A DNA stretch of 64,000 bases. It comes from Dysosmobacter segnis. GTDB taxonomy: Bacteria > Bacillota > Clostridia > Oscillospirales > Oscillospiraceae. Below, one piece after another: positions 15,665 through 23,383 of the stretch; the stretch's first letter is position 1; each line of letters begins with the position of its first letter. Made by a program: the position numbers and the translations under genes. The stretch is from contig NZ_JACOQI010000007.1 in the NCBI RefSeq assembly GCF_014297285.1, positions 1-64,000 on the forward strand, given 5' to 3'. The notes below the pieces were generated by a model. It searched no databases and was not told where the DNA came from. It saw only the letters and a list, made by a program, of their open reading frames with translations.

Positions 15665-17239
15665 ATGCCCTGTCCACACAACGAAATCTCTATTGTGCAG
15701 CGCAGCCACCGCCAGTCTGCGGTTGCCGCCGCTGCTTACCAGAGCGGCGAAAAGCTGTTCTGTGAATATGACCAGGAAGTAAAACACTACCCGGAAAAGC
15801 GTGGTATCGTCCACAATGAAATCCTGCTCCCGGCAAACGCTCCCCTGGAGTACACAGACCGCAACACCCTCTGGAACGCTGCCGAAGCTGTTGAGAAGCA
15901 ATGGAACTCCCAGCTTGCAAGGCGGTGGGTGCTTTCCATTCCCAGAGAGATACCGCCCGACCAGTACGCCGCCCTTGTACGGGATTTCTGCCGCCAGCAG
16001 TTTGTTTCCAAAGGAATGTGCGTGGATTTTGCCATCCATGACAAAGGGGACGGAAACCCACACGCCCATGTCATGCTGACCATGCGGGCAATGGATGAGC
16101 GTGGGAAATGGCTTCCCAAGAGCCGCAAGGTCTATGAACTTGATAAGAACGGGGAACGAATCAAGCTCCCGTCCGGCAGGTGGAAAAGCCACAAGGAAGA
16201 TACGGTTGACTGGAACGACCGCAAATATGGCGAAATCTGGCGGCATGAATGGGAGGTCATCCAAAACCGCTATCTGGAAGCCAACAACCGCCCGGAACGA
16301 GTAGATCTCCGTTCTTACGAAAGACAGGGGCTTGATATTATCCCTACCGTCCATGAAGGGGCTGCTGTCCGGCAGATGGAAAAGCGTGGGATTCAGACGA
16401 ACATCGGCAACCTGAACCGAGAAATCAAAGCCGCCAATAGTTTGATGAAGTCCATCCGGCAGCTTATTAAAAATCTCAAAGGCTGGATTGCGGAGCTTAG
16501 CGAAAAGCGGAATGAACTGCTTGCCCAAAAAGCTGCGGAGGAAGCGGTCTTTCTTCCCAATCTGCTGATGAAGTATATGGAGATACGAAAGGCAGAACGG
16601 AGCAGCTGGACACGGGCGGGACAAAGCCGGGGGACTTCCAAAGACTTAAAGGCAGTCAGCGAAGCCCTGTCCTATCTCCAGAGAAAGGGACTTTCCACCG
16701 TGGAGGATTTGGAAAACTTTATAGAAACGTCCGGGAAATCTGCCGCCGACTACCGAAAGCAGATGAAGCCAAAGGAAACCCGCAGCAACGTGATTGACGC
16801 TATCCTTGCCGCCCGGACGGACTGTAAGGAATGTAAGCCCGTTTATGAGAAATACCAGAAGATATTTTTCAAGAAAACTAAGGAAAAATTCAAGCTGGAA
16901 CACCCGGAGGTTGCCCGGTTTGAGAAAGCCAGTGCCTACCTTGCCAAGCACCCGGACGATAAGGACAGCACGAAAAAGGAGCTTTTGCAGGAACAGGCGA
17001 AGCTTGTGGACGAAATCGCAGACTTGAAAGTACCGTTGACCGAGGTGCAGGAAGATTTGAAGAAGCTGTGGGACATCCGCTACTGGGTACGGAAAGCCAC
17101 ACCCGGCACAGAGGAAAGCAAAGAGCCGCCCAAGAAGCAGCCCCTCAAAGAAGTCTTGCAGGATAAGGCTGACGAGAAGAGAGCACAGAAAAACGCCCCG
17201 GCGCAGACGAAACACAAACAACAGGATATGGAACTTTAA
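15665..17239 (+). CDS. MobA/MobL (MobQ) family relaxase
   Basis: The product has 524 residues. The start ATG at 15665 follows GGAAAGGAGG: the frame is open back to 15494 but that part overlaps the terminator. The N-terminal nickase domain (about 1-200) has the YQSG motif, and the HUH signature NPHAHVMLTMR near residues 121-131. The rest is a long coiled-coil C-terminus (SLMKSIRQLIKNLKGWIAEL and further). It should nick the IME-2 oriT and pilot the strand through a helper ICE channel. It lies between DUF3847 and the primase gene, as in other IMEs. Confidence 0.93.
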   Translation: MPCPHNEISIVQRSHRQSAVAAAAYQSGEKLFCEYDQEVKHYPEKRGIVHNEILLPANAPLEYTDRNTLWNAAEAVEKQWNSQLARRWVLSIPREIPPDQYAALVRDFCRQQFVSKGMCVDFAIHDKGDGNPHAHVMLTMRAMDERGKWLPKSRKVYELDKNGERIKLPSGRWKSHKEDTVDWNDRKYGEIWRHEWEVIQNRYLEANNRPERVDLRSYERQGLDIIPTVHEGAAVRQMEKRGIQTNIGNLNREIKAANSLMKSIRQLIKNLKGWIAELSEKRNELLAQKAAEEAVFLPNLLMKYMEIRKAERSSWTRAGQSRGTSKDLKAVSEALSYLQRKGLSTVEDLENFIETSGKSAADYRKQMKPKETRSNVIDAILAARTDCKECKPVYEKYQKIFFKKTKEKFKLEHPEVARFEKASAYLAKHPDDKDSTKKELLQEQAKLVDEIADLKVPLTEVQEDLKKLWDIRYWVRKATPGTEESKEPPKKQPLKEVLQDKADEKRAQKNAPAQTKHKQQDMEL

Positions 17240-17240
17240 C

Positions 17241-17290
17241 AGGCACTTGCCATTTTCAGATTGAGAATGATAAGTGCCTTTTCTTTTTTA
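17241..17290 (+). terminator. Terminator after the relaxase gene
   Basis: AGGCACTT (17241-17248) pairs with AAGTGCCT (17272-17279), followed by TTTTCTTTTTT. The next gene starts 15 bases later, so some read-through is likely. Confidence 0.75.
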
Positions 17291-17305
17291 CAAGGAGGAA
17301 TTGAT

Positions 17306-17950
17306 TTGAATGTATTTGAAGCTGTGAAGCAGTCCGTTACGACAAGACAGGCTGCGGAGCATTACGGAATCCGGGTAAACAGAAACGGGATGGCTTGCTG
17401 CCCGTTCCACAACGATAAGACCCCCAGCATGAAGCTGGACAAGCGTTTCCACTGCTTCGGATGTGGTGCAGATGGGGATGTGATTGATTTTGTAGCTGCC
17501 CTGTACGGGCTGGGGAAAAAGGAAGCCGCCGCACAGTTGGCGAGTGACTTCGGGCTTGCCTATGAGGACTGGAAGCCACCGGGCAGGGCAAGGAAGCCCA
17601 AGCCCCGGCAGAAATCCCCGGAAGAACAGTTCCGGGAAGCAAAGGCACATTGCTTCCGTGTCCTTGCCGATTATCTACACCTCTTACGGGTATGGAAAAC
17701 CGACTATGCCCCGCACTCCCCGGAGGAAGCGTTTCATCCCCGGTTCGTGGAAGCCTTGCAGAAGCAAGCCCATGTGGAATATCTGCTGGATGTGCTGCTG
17801 TTTGGGGATACGGAGGAAATCGCTTCACTGATTACGGAACATGGAAAGGATGTGATACAGCTTGAACAGCGAATGGCAGAGCTTGCCGCCGCAGACGCAG
17901 CAAGAACTAAAAAACACCATGAACGCCATGCAGCCGCCCCAGAGCGTTGA
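17306..17950 (+). CDS. CHC2 zinc-finger primase-like protein
   Basis: The product has 214 residues. The start is TTG at 17306, seven bases after AAGGAGG: no ATG fits. The DnaG-type zinc finger is CCPFHNDKTPS ... RFHCFGCGADGDVIDFV (about 26-70) with all ligands present. The C-terminal half is helical with no topoprim domain, so it is shorter than a full primase and may only recognise the origin. It overlaps the VapE-like gene by 32 bases. Together they form the replication module of IME-2. Confidence 0.88.
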   Translation: MNVFEAVKQSVTTRQAAEHYGIRVNRNGMACCPFHNDKTPSMKLDKRFHCFGCGADGDVIDFVAALYGLGKKEAAAQLASDFGLAYEDWKPPGRARKPKPRQKSPEEQFREAKAHCFRVLADYLHLLRVWKTDYAPHSPEEAFHPRFVEALQKQAHVEYLLDVLLFGDTEEIASLITEHGKDVIQLEQRMAELAAADAARTKKHHERHAAAPER

Positions 17951-19256
17951 GGAAGTAAAGGCAACTCTGGAAACCACCGAGAAAGGCGGTGTCCGCCAGA
18001 GCATACGGAACTGCCTGACCGTATTCCAGCGTGACCCGGTGCTTGCCGGGGCAATCGCCTATAACATCCTGACCGACCGAAAGGACATCATAAAGCCCAT
18101 CGGTTTTCACAGAGAAAGCACAGCCCTGACCGATACAGACATGAAGTATCTGCTTCTCTATCTGGAGGAAACCTACGGGCTGACCAGTGAGAAAAAGATT
18201 GAAACCGCCATCGGGATTGTGGCGAATGAGAATAAGTACCACCCCATCCGGGATTTTCTGAACAGCCTTGCATGGGACGGGACGGAGCGCATCCGCTTCT
18301 GTCTGCGGCACTTTCTGGGGGCGGATGTGGACGATTACACCTATGAAGCCCTAAAGCTGTTTCTTTTGGGGGCGATTACAAGGGCATTTAAGCCCGGAAG
18401 CAAGTTTGAAATCATGCTGTGTCTGGTAGGCGGTCAGGGGGCTGGCAAGTCCACCTTCTTCCGTCTGCTGGCAGTCCGGGACGAGTGGTTTTCCGATGAT
18501 TTGCGGAAGCTGGACGATGATAACGTGTACCGCAAGCTGCAAGGTCACTGGATAATTGAAATGTCGGAAATGATGGCAACCGCCAATGCCAAGAGCATTG
18601 AGGAAATCAAGTCTTTTCTAAGCCGACAGAAAGAGGTTTATAAGATACCCTATGAAACCCACCCGGCAGACCGTCCCCGTCAGTGCGTGTTCGGCGGTAC
18701 TTCCAACGCCCTTGACTTTCTCCCCCTTGACCGTTCCGGCAACCGCCGATTTATCCCGGTCATGGTGTACCCGGAGCAAGCCGAGGTTCACATTTTGGAG
18801 GACGAAGCCGCTTCCAGAGCCTATATCAGCCAGATGTGGGCGGAAGCAATGGAGATTTACCGAAGCGGCAGGTACAAGCTGTCATTCAGCCCAGCCATGC
18901 AGCGGTATCTCAAAGAACACCAGCGGGATTTTATGCCGGAGGACACCAAAGCCGGGATGATACAGGCTTACCTTGATAAGTACACCGGGGAAACGATCTG
19001 TTCCAAGCAGCTCTACAAGGAAGCCTTAAATCACACCTTTGACGAGCCGAAGCAATGGGAAATCCGGGAAATCAACGAGATAATGAACCAGTGCATTACC
19101 GGGTGGAACTACTTTTCCAATCCAAGAATGTTTGCGGAATATGGCAGACAAAAGGGCTGGGAGCGTGAAATCCCGGCAACGGACACCGACAACCCGCCCG
19201 AAAAATCTATGGACGGTTTTGTGGAGGTCACGGAGCAGATGGAGCTTCCATTCTGA
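17919..19256 (+). CDS. VapE/VirE-family P-loop helicase-like ATPase
   Basis: The product has 445 residues. Walker A is GGQGAGKST near residue 170, Walker B-like HWIIEMSEM follows, and DRSGNRRFIPV is the arginine-finger region of the VirE/superfamily 3-like group. The N-terminal part has FLNSLAWDGTERI, characteristic of VapE. The start at 17919 (MNAMQ) is chosen over the earlier ATG because the family begins near here. It probably unwinds the origin of the excised element, with primase and RepA-like partners. Confidence 0.88.
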   Translation: MNAMQPPQSVEEVKATLETTEKGGVRQSIRNCLTVFQRDPVLAGAIAYNILTDRKDIIKPIGFHRESTALTDTDMKYLLLYLEETYGLTSEKKIETAIGIVANENKYHPIRDFLNSLAWDGTERIRFCLRHFLGADVDDYTYEALKLFLLGAITRAFKPGSKFEIMLCLVGGQGAGKSTFFRLLAVRDEWFSDDLRKLDDDNVYRKLQGHWIIEMSEMMATANAKSIEEIKSFLSRQKEVYKIPYETHPADRPRQCVFGGTSNALDFLPLDRSGNRRFIPVMVYPEQAEVHILEDEAASRAYISQMWAEAMEIYRSGRYKLSFSPAMQRYLKEHQRDFMPEDTKAGMIQAYLDKYTGETICSKQLYKEALNHTFDEPKQWEIREINEIMNQCITGWNYFSNPRMFAEYGRQKGWEREIPATDTDNPPEKSMDGFVEVTEQMELPF

Positions 19257-19497
19257 AAATGACAGCCCGTTGCCGACTTCGTTGCTATCCCGTTGCCGAG
19301 CCGGTTGCCGGGGAAAAACCCATAACTGCGGGCTTTTCTCCCCTATGACAACCAAAACAACAGAAAAATAAAAGAAAAGTATAAATAGTAACCACCGCCA
19401 GATTGAGATTGTTTGCAAGGTCTTTTGAAGCCCGTTGCCGGACTTCGTTGCCGACACCCTCTGTCTGGCTATTTTCATGTATGGAGGATAACTGCCT
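19257..19497. repeat. Iteron-like CGTTGCCG repeats, possible replication origin
   Basis: CGTTGCCG occurs at 19268, 19291, 19433 and 19446, with near copies CGTTGCTA at 19280 and GGTTGCCG at 19303. A purine-rich AT stretch lies between the two clusters (about 19360-19400). This arrangement directly downstream of the primase and VapE genes resembles an iteron origin with an AT-rich unwinding region. No gene is visible here. Confidence 0.55.
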
Positions 19498-19695
19498 ATG
19501 GCAAAAAACAAAACAGAGATTCATGTGACCACTGTATTTGACGGGGAGCTGGACGCCACCGATGTGTTCGTCAGCCTGATTTCCCAGAAATACGGCAAGA
19601 CAAATACAAAAGAATATCTTGCTAAAAAGAAAGAATTGAAGTATAATGAAGATGAGGTTCAAAAGAGCCGGATACCGTCTGGATTGTGTGGGTAA
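19498..19695 (+). CDS. Small TnpW-like recombinase accessory protein
   Basis: The product has 65 residues, starting MAKNKTEIHVTTVFDGELDA and containing DVFVSLISQKYG. It ends at the base before the recombinase start, so the two are translationally coupled. It occupies the place TnpW has beside other large serine recombinases, and is likely a recombination directionality or accessory factor. The family is recognised by context more than by sequence. Confidence 0.65.
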   Translation: MAKNKTEIHVTTVFDGELDATDVFVSLISQKYGKTNTKEYLAKKKELKYNEDEVQKSRIPSGLCG

Positions 19696-21366
19696 ATGGC
19701 TATGATGAACGAAATGGAATACAGAACAATCGGTTCGGCACTTGCCGGGGGCTATCGTGCAGCGGTCTATTGCAGACTGTCAAAGGACGATGACCTGCAA
19801 GGCGAAAGTGCCAGTATCGCAAACCAGCGTGATATGCTGGAAAAATACTGCGAAAAGCAGGGATGGGAGGTTGTGGCAGTCTATCAGGACGATGGCTTCA
19901 CAGGTCTTAATATGGAGCGTCCTGATTTACAGAGAATGTTGAGATCCATTGAGCGCAGGCAAATCAACCTTGTTATCACGAAAGACCTCAGCCGACTGAG
20001 GCGTAACTATCTGCAAACCGGGCATTTGATTGAGGACTTTTTCCCAAGAAACGGGGTGCGCTATATCGCCATGAATGACGGTATCGACACCTTACGGGAT
20101 AACAACGACATTGCCCCGTTCAAGAATATCCTGAACGAGATGTACAGCAAGGATATTTCCAAGAAAGTCCATTCCTCTTATCTTCTGAAAGCGCAGAAAG
20201 GACAGTTTACCGGGTGTCTTGCCCCGTTTGGGTATCGGAAAGACCCGGAGGACAAAAACCATCTGCTCATTGACGAGGAAACCGCCCCGATTGTGCGGCT
20301 GATTTTCGGATATGCCCTAAACGGTCATGGTCCGAACTATATCCGCAGACGGCTGGAGGAAGAAAAAATCCCCTGCCCCACATGGTGGAACCGGGAACGG
20401 GGGCTTCGCAATACCCGCACCAAATGGGAAAAGAAAGACCCGGAAAACGGGCGGTATATGTGGGACTTCTCCGTTATCAAAGACCTTTTGATGAATCCCG
20501 TCTACACCGGGGCGATTGCTTCCCAGAAAAAAGACTACCGCTTCAAAATCGGCACGATTGGGGAAAAGAAACCGGAGGACTGGGTTGTGGTTGAGGGACA
20601 GCACGAACCGCTGATTGACCGCATGAGCTTTGATATTGTGCAGAACAAGCTGAAATCCCGCCAGCGTCCGGGGCAGACCAATGAAATCAGCCTGTTTGCC
20701 GGACTGATAAAATGCGGCGAGTGTGGGAAGTCGCTGACGATACGCTACACAAACGCAAAACATCCCCAGCGGATTTACTCCTGCAAGACCTACAATGCCT
20801 TTGGAAAGAACCACTGCACCCAGCACCGGATTGATTATGACACCCTTTACAGTCATGTGCTGCGGAAAATCCGGGAATGTGCCAGAGCTGCCCTGATGGA
20901 CGGAGAAGCGGTTGCCGACCGCCTGACCAATACCTGTGAAGCCGAGCAGCGGGAACAGCGGGAAGCAATGGAACGCTCCCTTACAAGGGACGAGGAACGG
21001 ATTGAGGTTCTGGACAAAATGGTAATGCGGCTTTATGAGGATATGATTGCAGGGCGTATCAGTGAGCAGAACTTCAACACCATGCTGGAAAAGACGCAGA
21101 CCGAGCAGACGGAGCTTAAAACAAAAGTGTCCGAGGGCAGAAAGCGGCTGTCCGATGAAGTCCAGCTTGCCAATGATGCAAAACAATGGGTGGAAGCCAT
21201 TCAGGAATACGCCAACATCACAGAGCTGGATGCAGCCACCCTTAACCGCTTAATCAAAGAAATCGTCGTGCATGAGCGCATTGACGAAGATAAAACAAGA
21301 CACATTTCTATCGAAATTCATTTTAATCTCAAACCCATCCCGGAGGTGGAACAGGTCACTGCCTGA
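19696..21366 (+). CDS. Large serine recombinase, integrase of IME-2
   Basis: The product has 556 residues and is complete. The catalytic serine is Ser29 in AAVYCRLSKDD, and ITKDLSRLRRNYLQTGH and the GVRYIAMNDGIDT loop follow. The Recombinase domain contains APFGYRKDPEDKN, then the zinc ribbon (CGECGKSLTIRY ... CKTYN ... HCTQHRI, about 335-375) and a coiled coil. The ATG directly adjoins the preceding TAA. Its position 90 bases from the split maff2 gene makes it the enzyme that inserted IME-2 there. Confidence 0.93.
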   Translation: MAMMNEMEYRTIGSALAGGYRAAVYCRLSKDDDLQGESASIANQRDMLEKYCEKQGWEVVAVYQDDGFTGLNMERPDLQRMLRSIERRQINLVITKDLSRLRRNYLQTGHLIEDFFPRNGVRYIAMNDGIDTLRDNNDIAPFKNILNEMYSKDISKKVHSSYLLKAQKGQFTGCLAPFGYRKDPEDKNHLLIDEETAPIVRLIFGYALNGHGPNYIRRRLEEEKIPCPTWWNRERGLRNTRTKWEKKDPENGRYMWDFSVIKDLLMNPVYTGAIASQKKDYRFKIGTIGEKKPEDWVVVEGQHEPLIDRMSFDIVQNKLKSRQRPGQTNEISLFAGLIKCGECGKSLTIRYTNAKHPQRIYSCKTYNAFGKNHCTQHRIDYDTLYSHVLRKIRECARAALMDGEAVADRLTNTCEAEQREQREAMERSLTRDEERIEVLDKMVMRLYEDMIAGRISEQNFNTMLEKTQTEQTELKTKVSEGRKRLSDEVQLANDAKQWVEAIQEYANITELDAATLNRLIKEIVVHERIDEDKTRHISIEIHFNLKPIPEVEQVTA

Positions 21367-21455
21367 CCTGTCCCGCCTGGATGGTTCTCTTAAAAACACC
21401 ATATAGATTTTTGTACGCCGCCGCCCGCCATCGAGCAGAATTTTACACCTAATTG

Positions 21456-21545
21456 GGGATAAAACAGCTTATGGCGGGCGGCGGCGTTGCCCTCATCGGC
21501 ATCACCCTGATCCCCCTGCTGTCCGGTCTGCTGTCCACCACCTGA
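21456..21545 (+). pseudogene. Maff2 protein, C-terminal fragment
   Basis: The frame reads GIKQLMAGGGVALIGITLIP and ends LLSGLLSTT before TGA. This is the conserved end of Maff2-family proteins, small pilin-like membrane proteins encoded just before VirB6 in Tn1549-like ICEs. The 5' part is missing because the IME-2 end adjoins it near 21455. An internal ATG at 21471 could still give a 24-residue peptide. Confidence 0.82.
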
Positions 21546-21561
21546 TGTTTCTCCAAACCCG

Positions 21562-21595
21562 GCGGGGGCTTTTGCTTCACAGCGGGAGCCCCCGC
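21562..21595 (+). terminator. Stem-loop between maff2 and virB6
   Basis: GCGGGGGCT (21562-21570) pairs with AGCCCCCGC (21587-21595). No T-run follows and the virB6 ribosome site comes immediately after, so it is more likely an mRNA-stabilising or processing hairpin than a full terminator. Confidence 0.5.
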
Positions 21596-21612
21596 AAAGG
21601 AGGTAATCTCCC

Positions 21613-22479
21613 TTGATATTGGATATGATCCAGGAGTGGTTCAAGGAACTGCTCATTGACGGTATCATTTCAAACCTGACCGGGATGTTTGATACCCTGA
21701 ACACAAAGGTGGGCGAGATCGCCGGGGAGGTCGGCATGACGCCCGCCGTCTGGAACAGCAGCATCTTCAACATGATCCGCAACCTCTCGGAGACGGTGAT
21801 CGTCCCCATTGCAGGCATCATCCTCACCTTTGTCATGTGCTACGAGCTGATCCAGCTTATTATCGAGAAGAACAACCTCCACGACTTCGACACCTGGATT
21901 TTCTTCAAGTGGATTTTCAAAACCTTCTGCGCGGTGCTGATCGTCACGAACACCTGGAACATCGTCATGGCGGTGTTCGATGTGGCGCAGAATGTGGTCA
22001 GCCAGTCGGCGGGGGTTATCATCTCGGATGCGGGCATCGACATCTCCAGCGTGGTGGGCGATCTGAAGACCCAGCTTGCCGACTGGAGCGTGGGTGCCCT
22101 GTTGGGGCTGTGGTTCCAAAGCGTGTTCGTGGGGCTGTGTACGAAGATACTTTCCATCTGCATCTTCCTGGTGATCTACGGCAGAATGATTGAGGTATAT
22201 TTGGTGACTTCCATTGGACCGATTCCCTTTGCCACAATGGTCAACCGGGAGTGGGGCTCCACGGGGCAGAACTATCTTCGCTCCCTGCTGGCCCTGGGCT
22301 TCCAAGCCTTCCTCATTATGATCTGTGTGGGCATCTATGCCGTGCTGGTGGAGGGCATTTCCACATCCGGCGACAACATATCTGCGGCCATTTGGGGCTG
22401 CATGGGCTATACGGTCCTGCTGTGCTACACCCTGTTCAAGACCGGCAGCCTTGCAAAATCCCTGTTCGGCGCGCATTAA
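21613..22479 (+). CDS. VirB6/TrbL-like conjugation channel membrane protein
   Basis: The product has 288 residues, TTG start at 21613 behind GGAGG. At least six hydrophobic segments are visible (about 40-62, 70-105, 165-190, 200-215, 225-250, 255-275). The motif ELIQLIIEKNN and the ending LFKTGSLAKSLFGAH are typical of the VirB6-like protein of Tn1549/CTn-type ICEs. It should form the inner-membrane channel with VirB4 and PrgI. It follows the maff2 remnant as in intact elements. Confidence 0.88.
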   Translation: MILDMIQEWFKELLIDGIISNLTGMFDTLNTKVGEIAGEVGMTPAVWNSSIFNMIRNLSETVIVPIAGIILTFVMCYELIQLIIEKNNLHDFDTWIFFKWIFKTFCAVLIVTNTWNIVMAVFDVAQNVVSQSAGVIISDAGIDISSVVGDLKTQLADWSVGALLGLWFQSVFVGLCTKILSICIFLVIYGRMIEVYLVTSIGPIPFATMVNREWGSTGQNYLRSLLALGFQAFLIMICVGIYAVLVEGISTSGDNISAAIWGCMGYTVLLCYTLFKTGSLAKSLFGAH

Positions 22480-22536
22480 TAGGTGAAATATCAACACGCC
22501 CATGCTACAATATAACTACCAATGCGAGGTGATTTT

Positions 22537-22950
22537 GTGAAAAGGAAAATAATTAGGGTAAAAGTACGCAAGGAGCAAATGACCTTGTTAAAACTAAGGG
22601 CTGCCGTAGTTACTCTAAGTAATGATTTAGGCGGTAGAAATAAAAAGCCCTACAAAGTTTCCGTTCGCAAAATCCTTCCTGTTGAAACAGAACTTGTTAC
22701 AGTTGGAACAATTAATAATAATATTAAGTTTGAGGTGAGAGAAAAGGAATCTCCTCACAATGAGGCGCATTTTCATATTACTATTAGGGGGGAAGGCAGT
22801 GGAAGCTACAGAATTAGTGATCTCTCCGTAATAGAGTCGAACATTTCCAGGAGAACAGAAAGAAAACTGTTGGAATGGGCACAAGAAAATCGCCAAATTT
22901 TAGTTGATACTTGGAATGAGTTTCATGGATTCAGAGTAACAGTTGCGTGA
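22537..22950 (+). CDS. DUF4160-like cargo protein
   Basis: The product has 137 residues. GTG at 22537 is chosen because GAGGTGA lies five bases upstream: an ATG at 22522 is also in frame. The C-terminal half has EAHFHITIRGEGSGSYRIS and RRTERKLLEWAQENRQILVD with WNEFHG, the pattern of DUF4160-like small proteins that are often toxin-antitoxin or defence associated. Its low GC content and its own terminator show it was inserted between virB6 and prgI, which are normally adjacent. Activity is unknown. Confidence 0.65.
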   Translation: MKRKIIRVKVRKEQMTLLKLRAAVVTLSNDLGGRNKKPYKVSVRKILPVETELVTVGTINNNIKFEVREKESPHNEAHFHITIRGEGSGSYRISDLSVIESNISRRTERKLLEWAQENRQILVDTWNEFHGFRVTVA

Positions 22951-22953
22951 TTT

Positions 22954-22980
22954 GAGGATGCTTTAGCATCCTCTTTTCTT
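22954..22980 (+). terminator. Terminator of the DUF4160-like cargo gene
   Basis: GAGGATGC-TTTA-GCATCCTC (22954-22973) is followed by TTTTCTTTT. It lies between the cargo gene and prgI, whose ribosome site GGAGG follows at once. Confidence 0.85.
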
Positions 22981-22996
22981 TTGGAGGTGTAAAACA

Positions 22997-23383
22997 TTGG
23001 CTTATGTAACGATCCCGAAGGACCTGAGCCGGATACAGAGCAAGGTCCTGTTCGGGCTGACCAAACGACAAGTGATCTGTTTCGGAGCGGCGGCGCTGGT
23101 AGGCGTGCCGCTTTTCTTTTTGGCAAAGGAGAGTCTGGGGACCACCACGGCGGCGCTGTGCATGATCCTGGTGATGCTGCCCTTTTTCCTGTTCGCCATG
23201 TACGAGAAGAACGGGCAGCCGCTGGAAGTGTTCCTGGGCCATCTGATCCAGAACAAATTTATTCGCCCGAAGGTGCGCATCTACCAGACCAACAATCTCT
23301 ATTCCGCCCTGGTGCGGCAATCCCAACTGGAACAGGAGGTGAAACGGATTGCGAGAAAAGGCAGAAAGATCGGCAAAGCGTAA
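22997..23383 (+). CDS. PrgI family conjugation protein
   Basis: The product has 128 residues, TTG start at 22997 with GGAGGTG upstream. It begins MAYVTIPKDLSRIQSKVLFG, then has two membrane segments (about 30-50 and 55-75) and YEKNGQPLEVFLGHLIQNKF, the PrgI signature. PrgI proteins replace VirB3 as membrane partners of VirB4 in Gram-positive type IV secretion. The gene overlaps virB4 by 35 bases. Confidence 0.9.
   Translation: MAYVTIPKDLSRIQSKVLFGLTKRQVICFGAAALVGVPLFFLAKESLGTTTAALCMILVMLPFFLFAMYEKNGQPLEVFLGHLIQNKFIRPKVRIYQTNNLYSALVRQSQLEQEVKRIARKGRKIGKA

Larger units (their letters stand above)
9138..21455 (+). mobile_element. IME-2, mobilizable element with MobQ relaxase and serine recombinase
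   Basis: This stretch carries a relaxase, replication genes and an intact large serine recombinase at its right end. Immediately right of it, the maff2 frame of another ICE resumes in mid-gene near 21456, which marks the right boundary. The left boundary is not visible because ICE-1 interrupts the region. It holds two recombinase genes, one broken, so it may itself be two nested IMEs. Confidence 0.65.
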
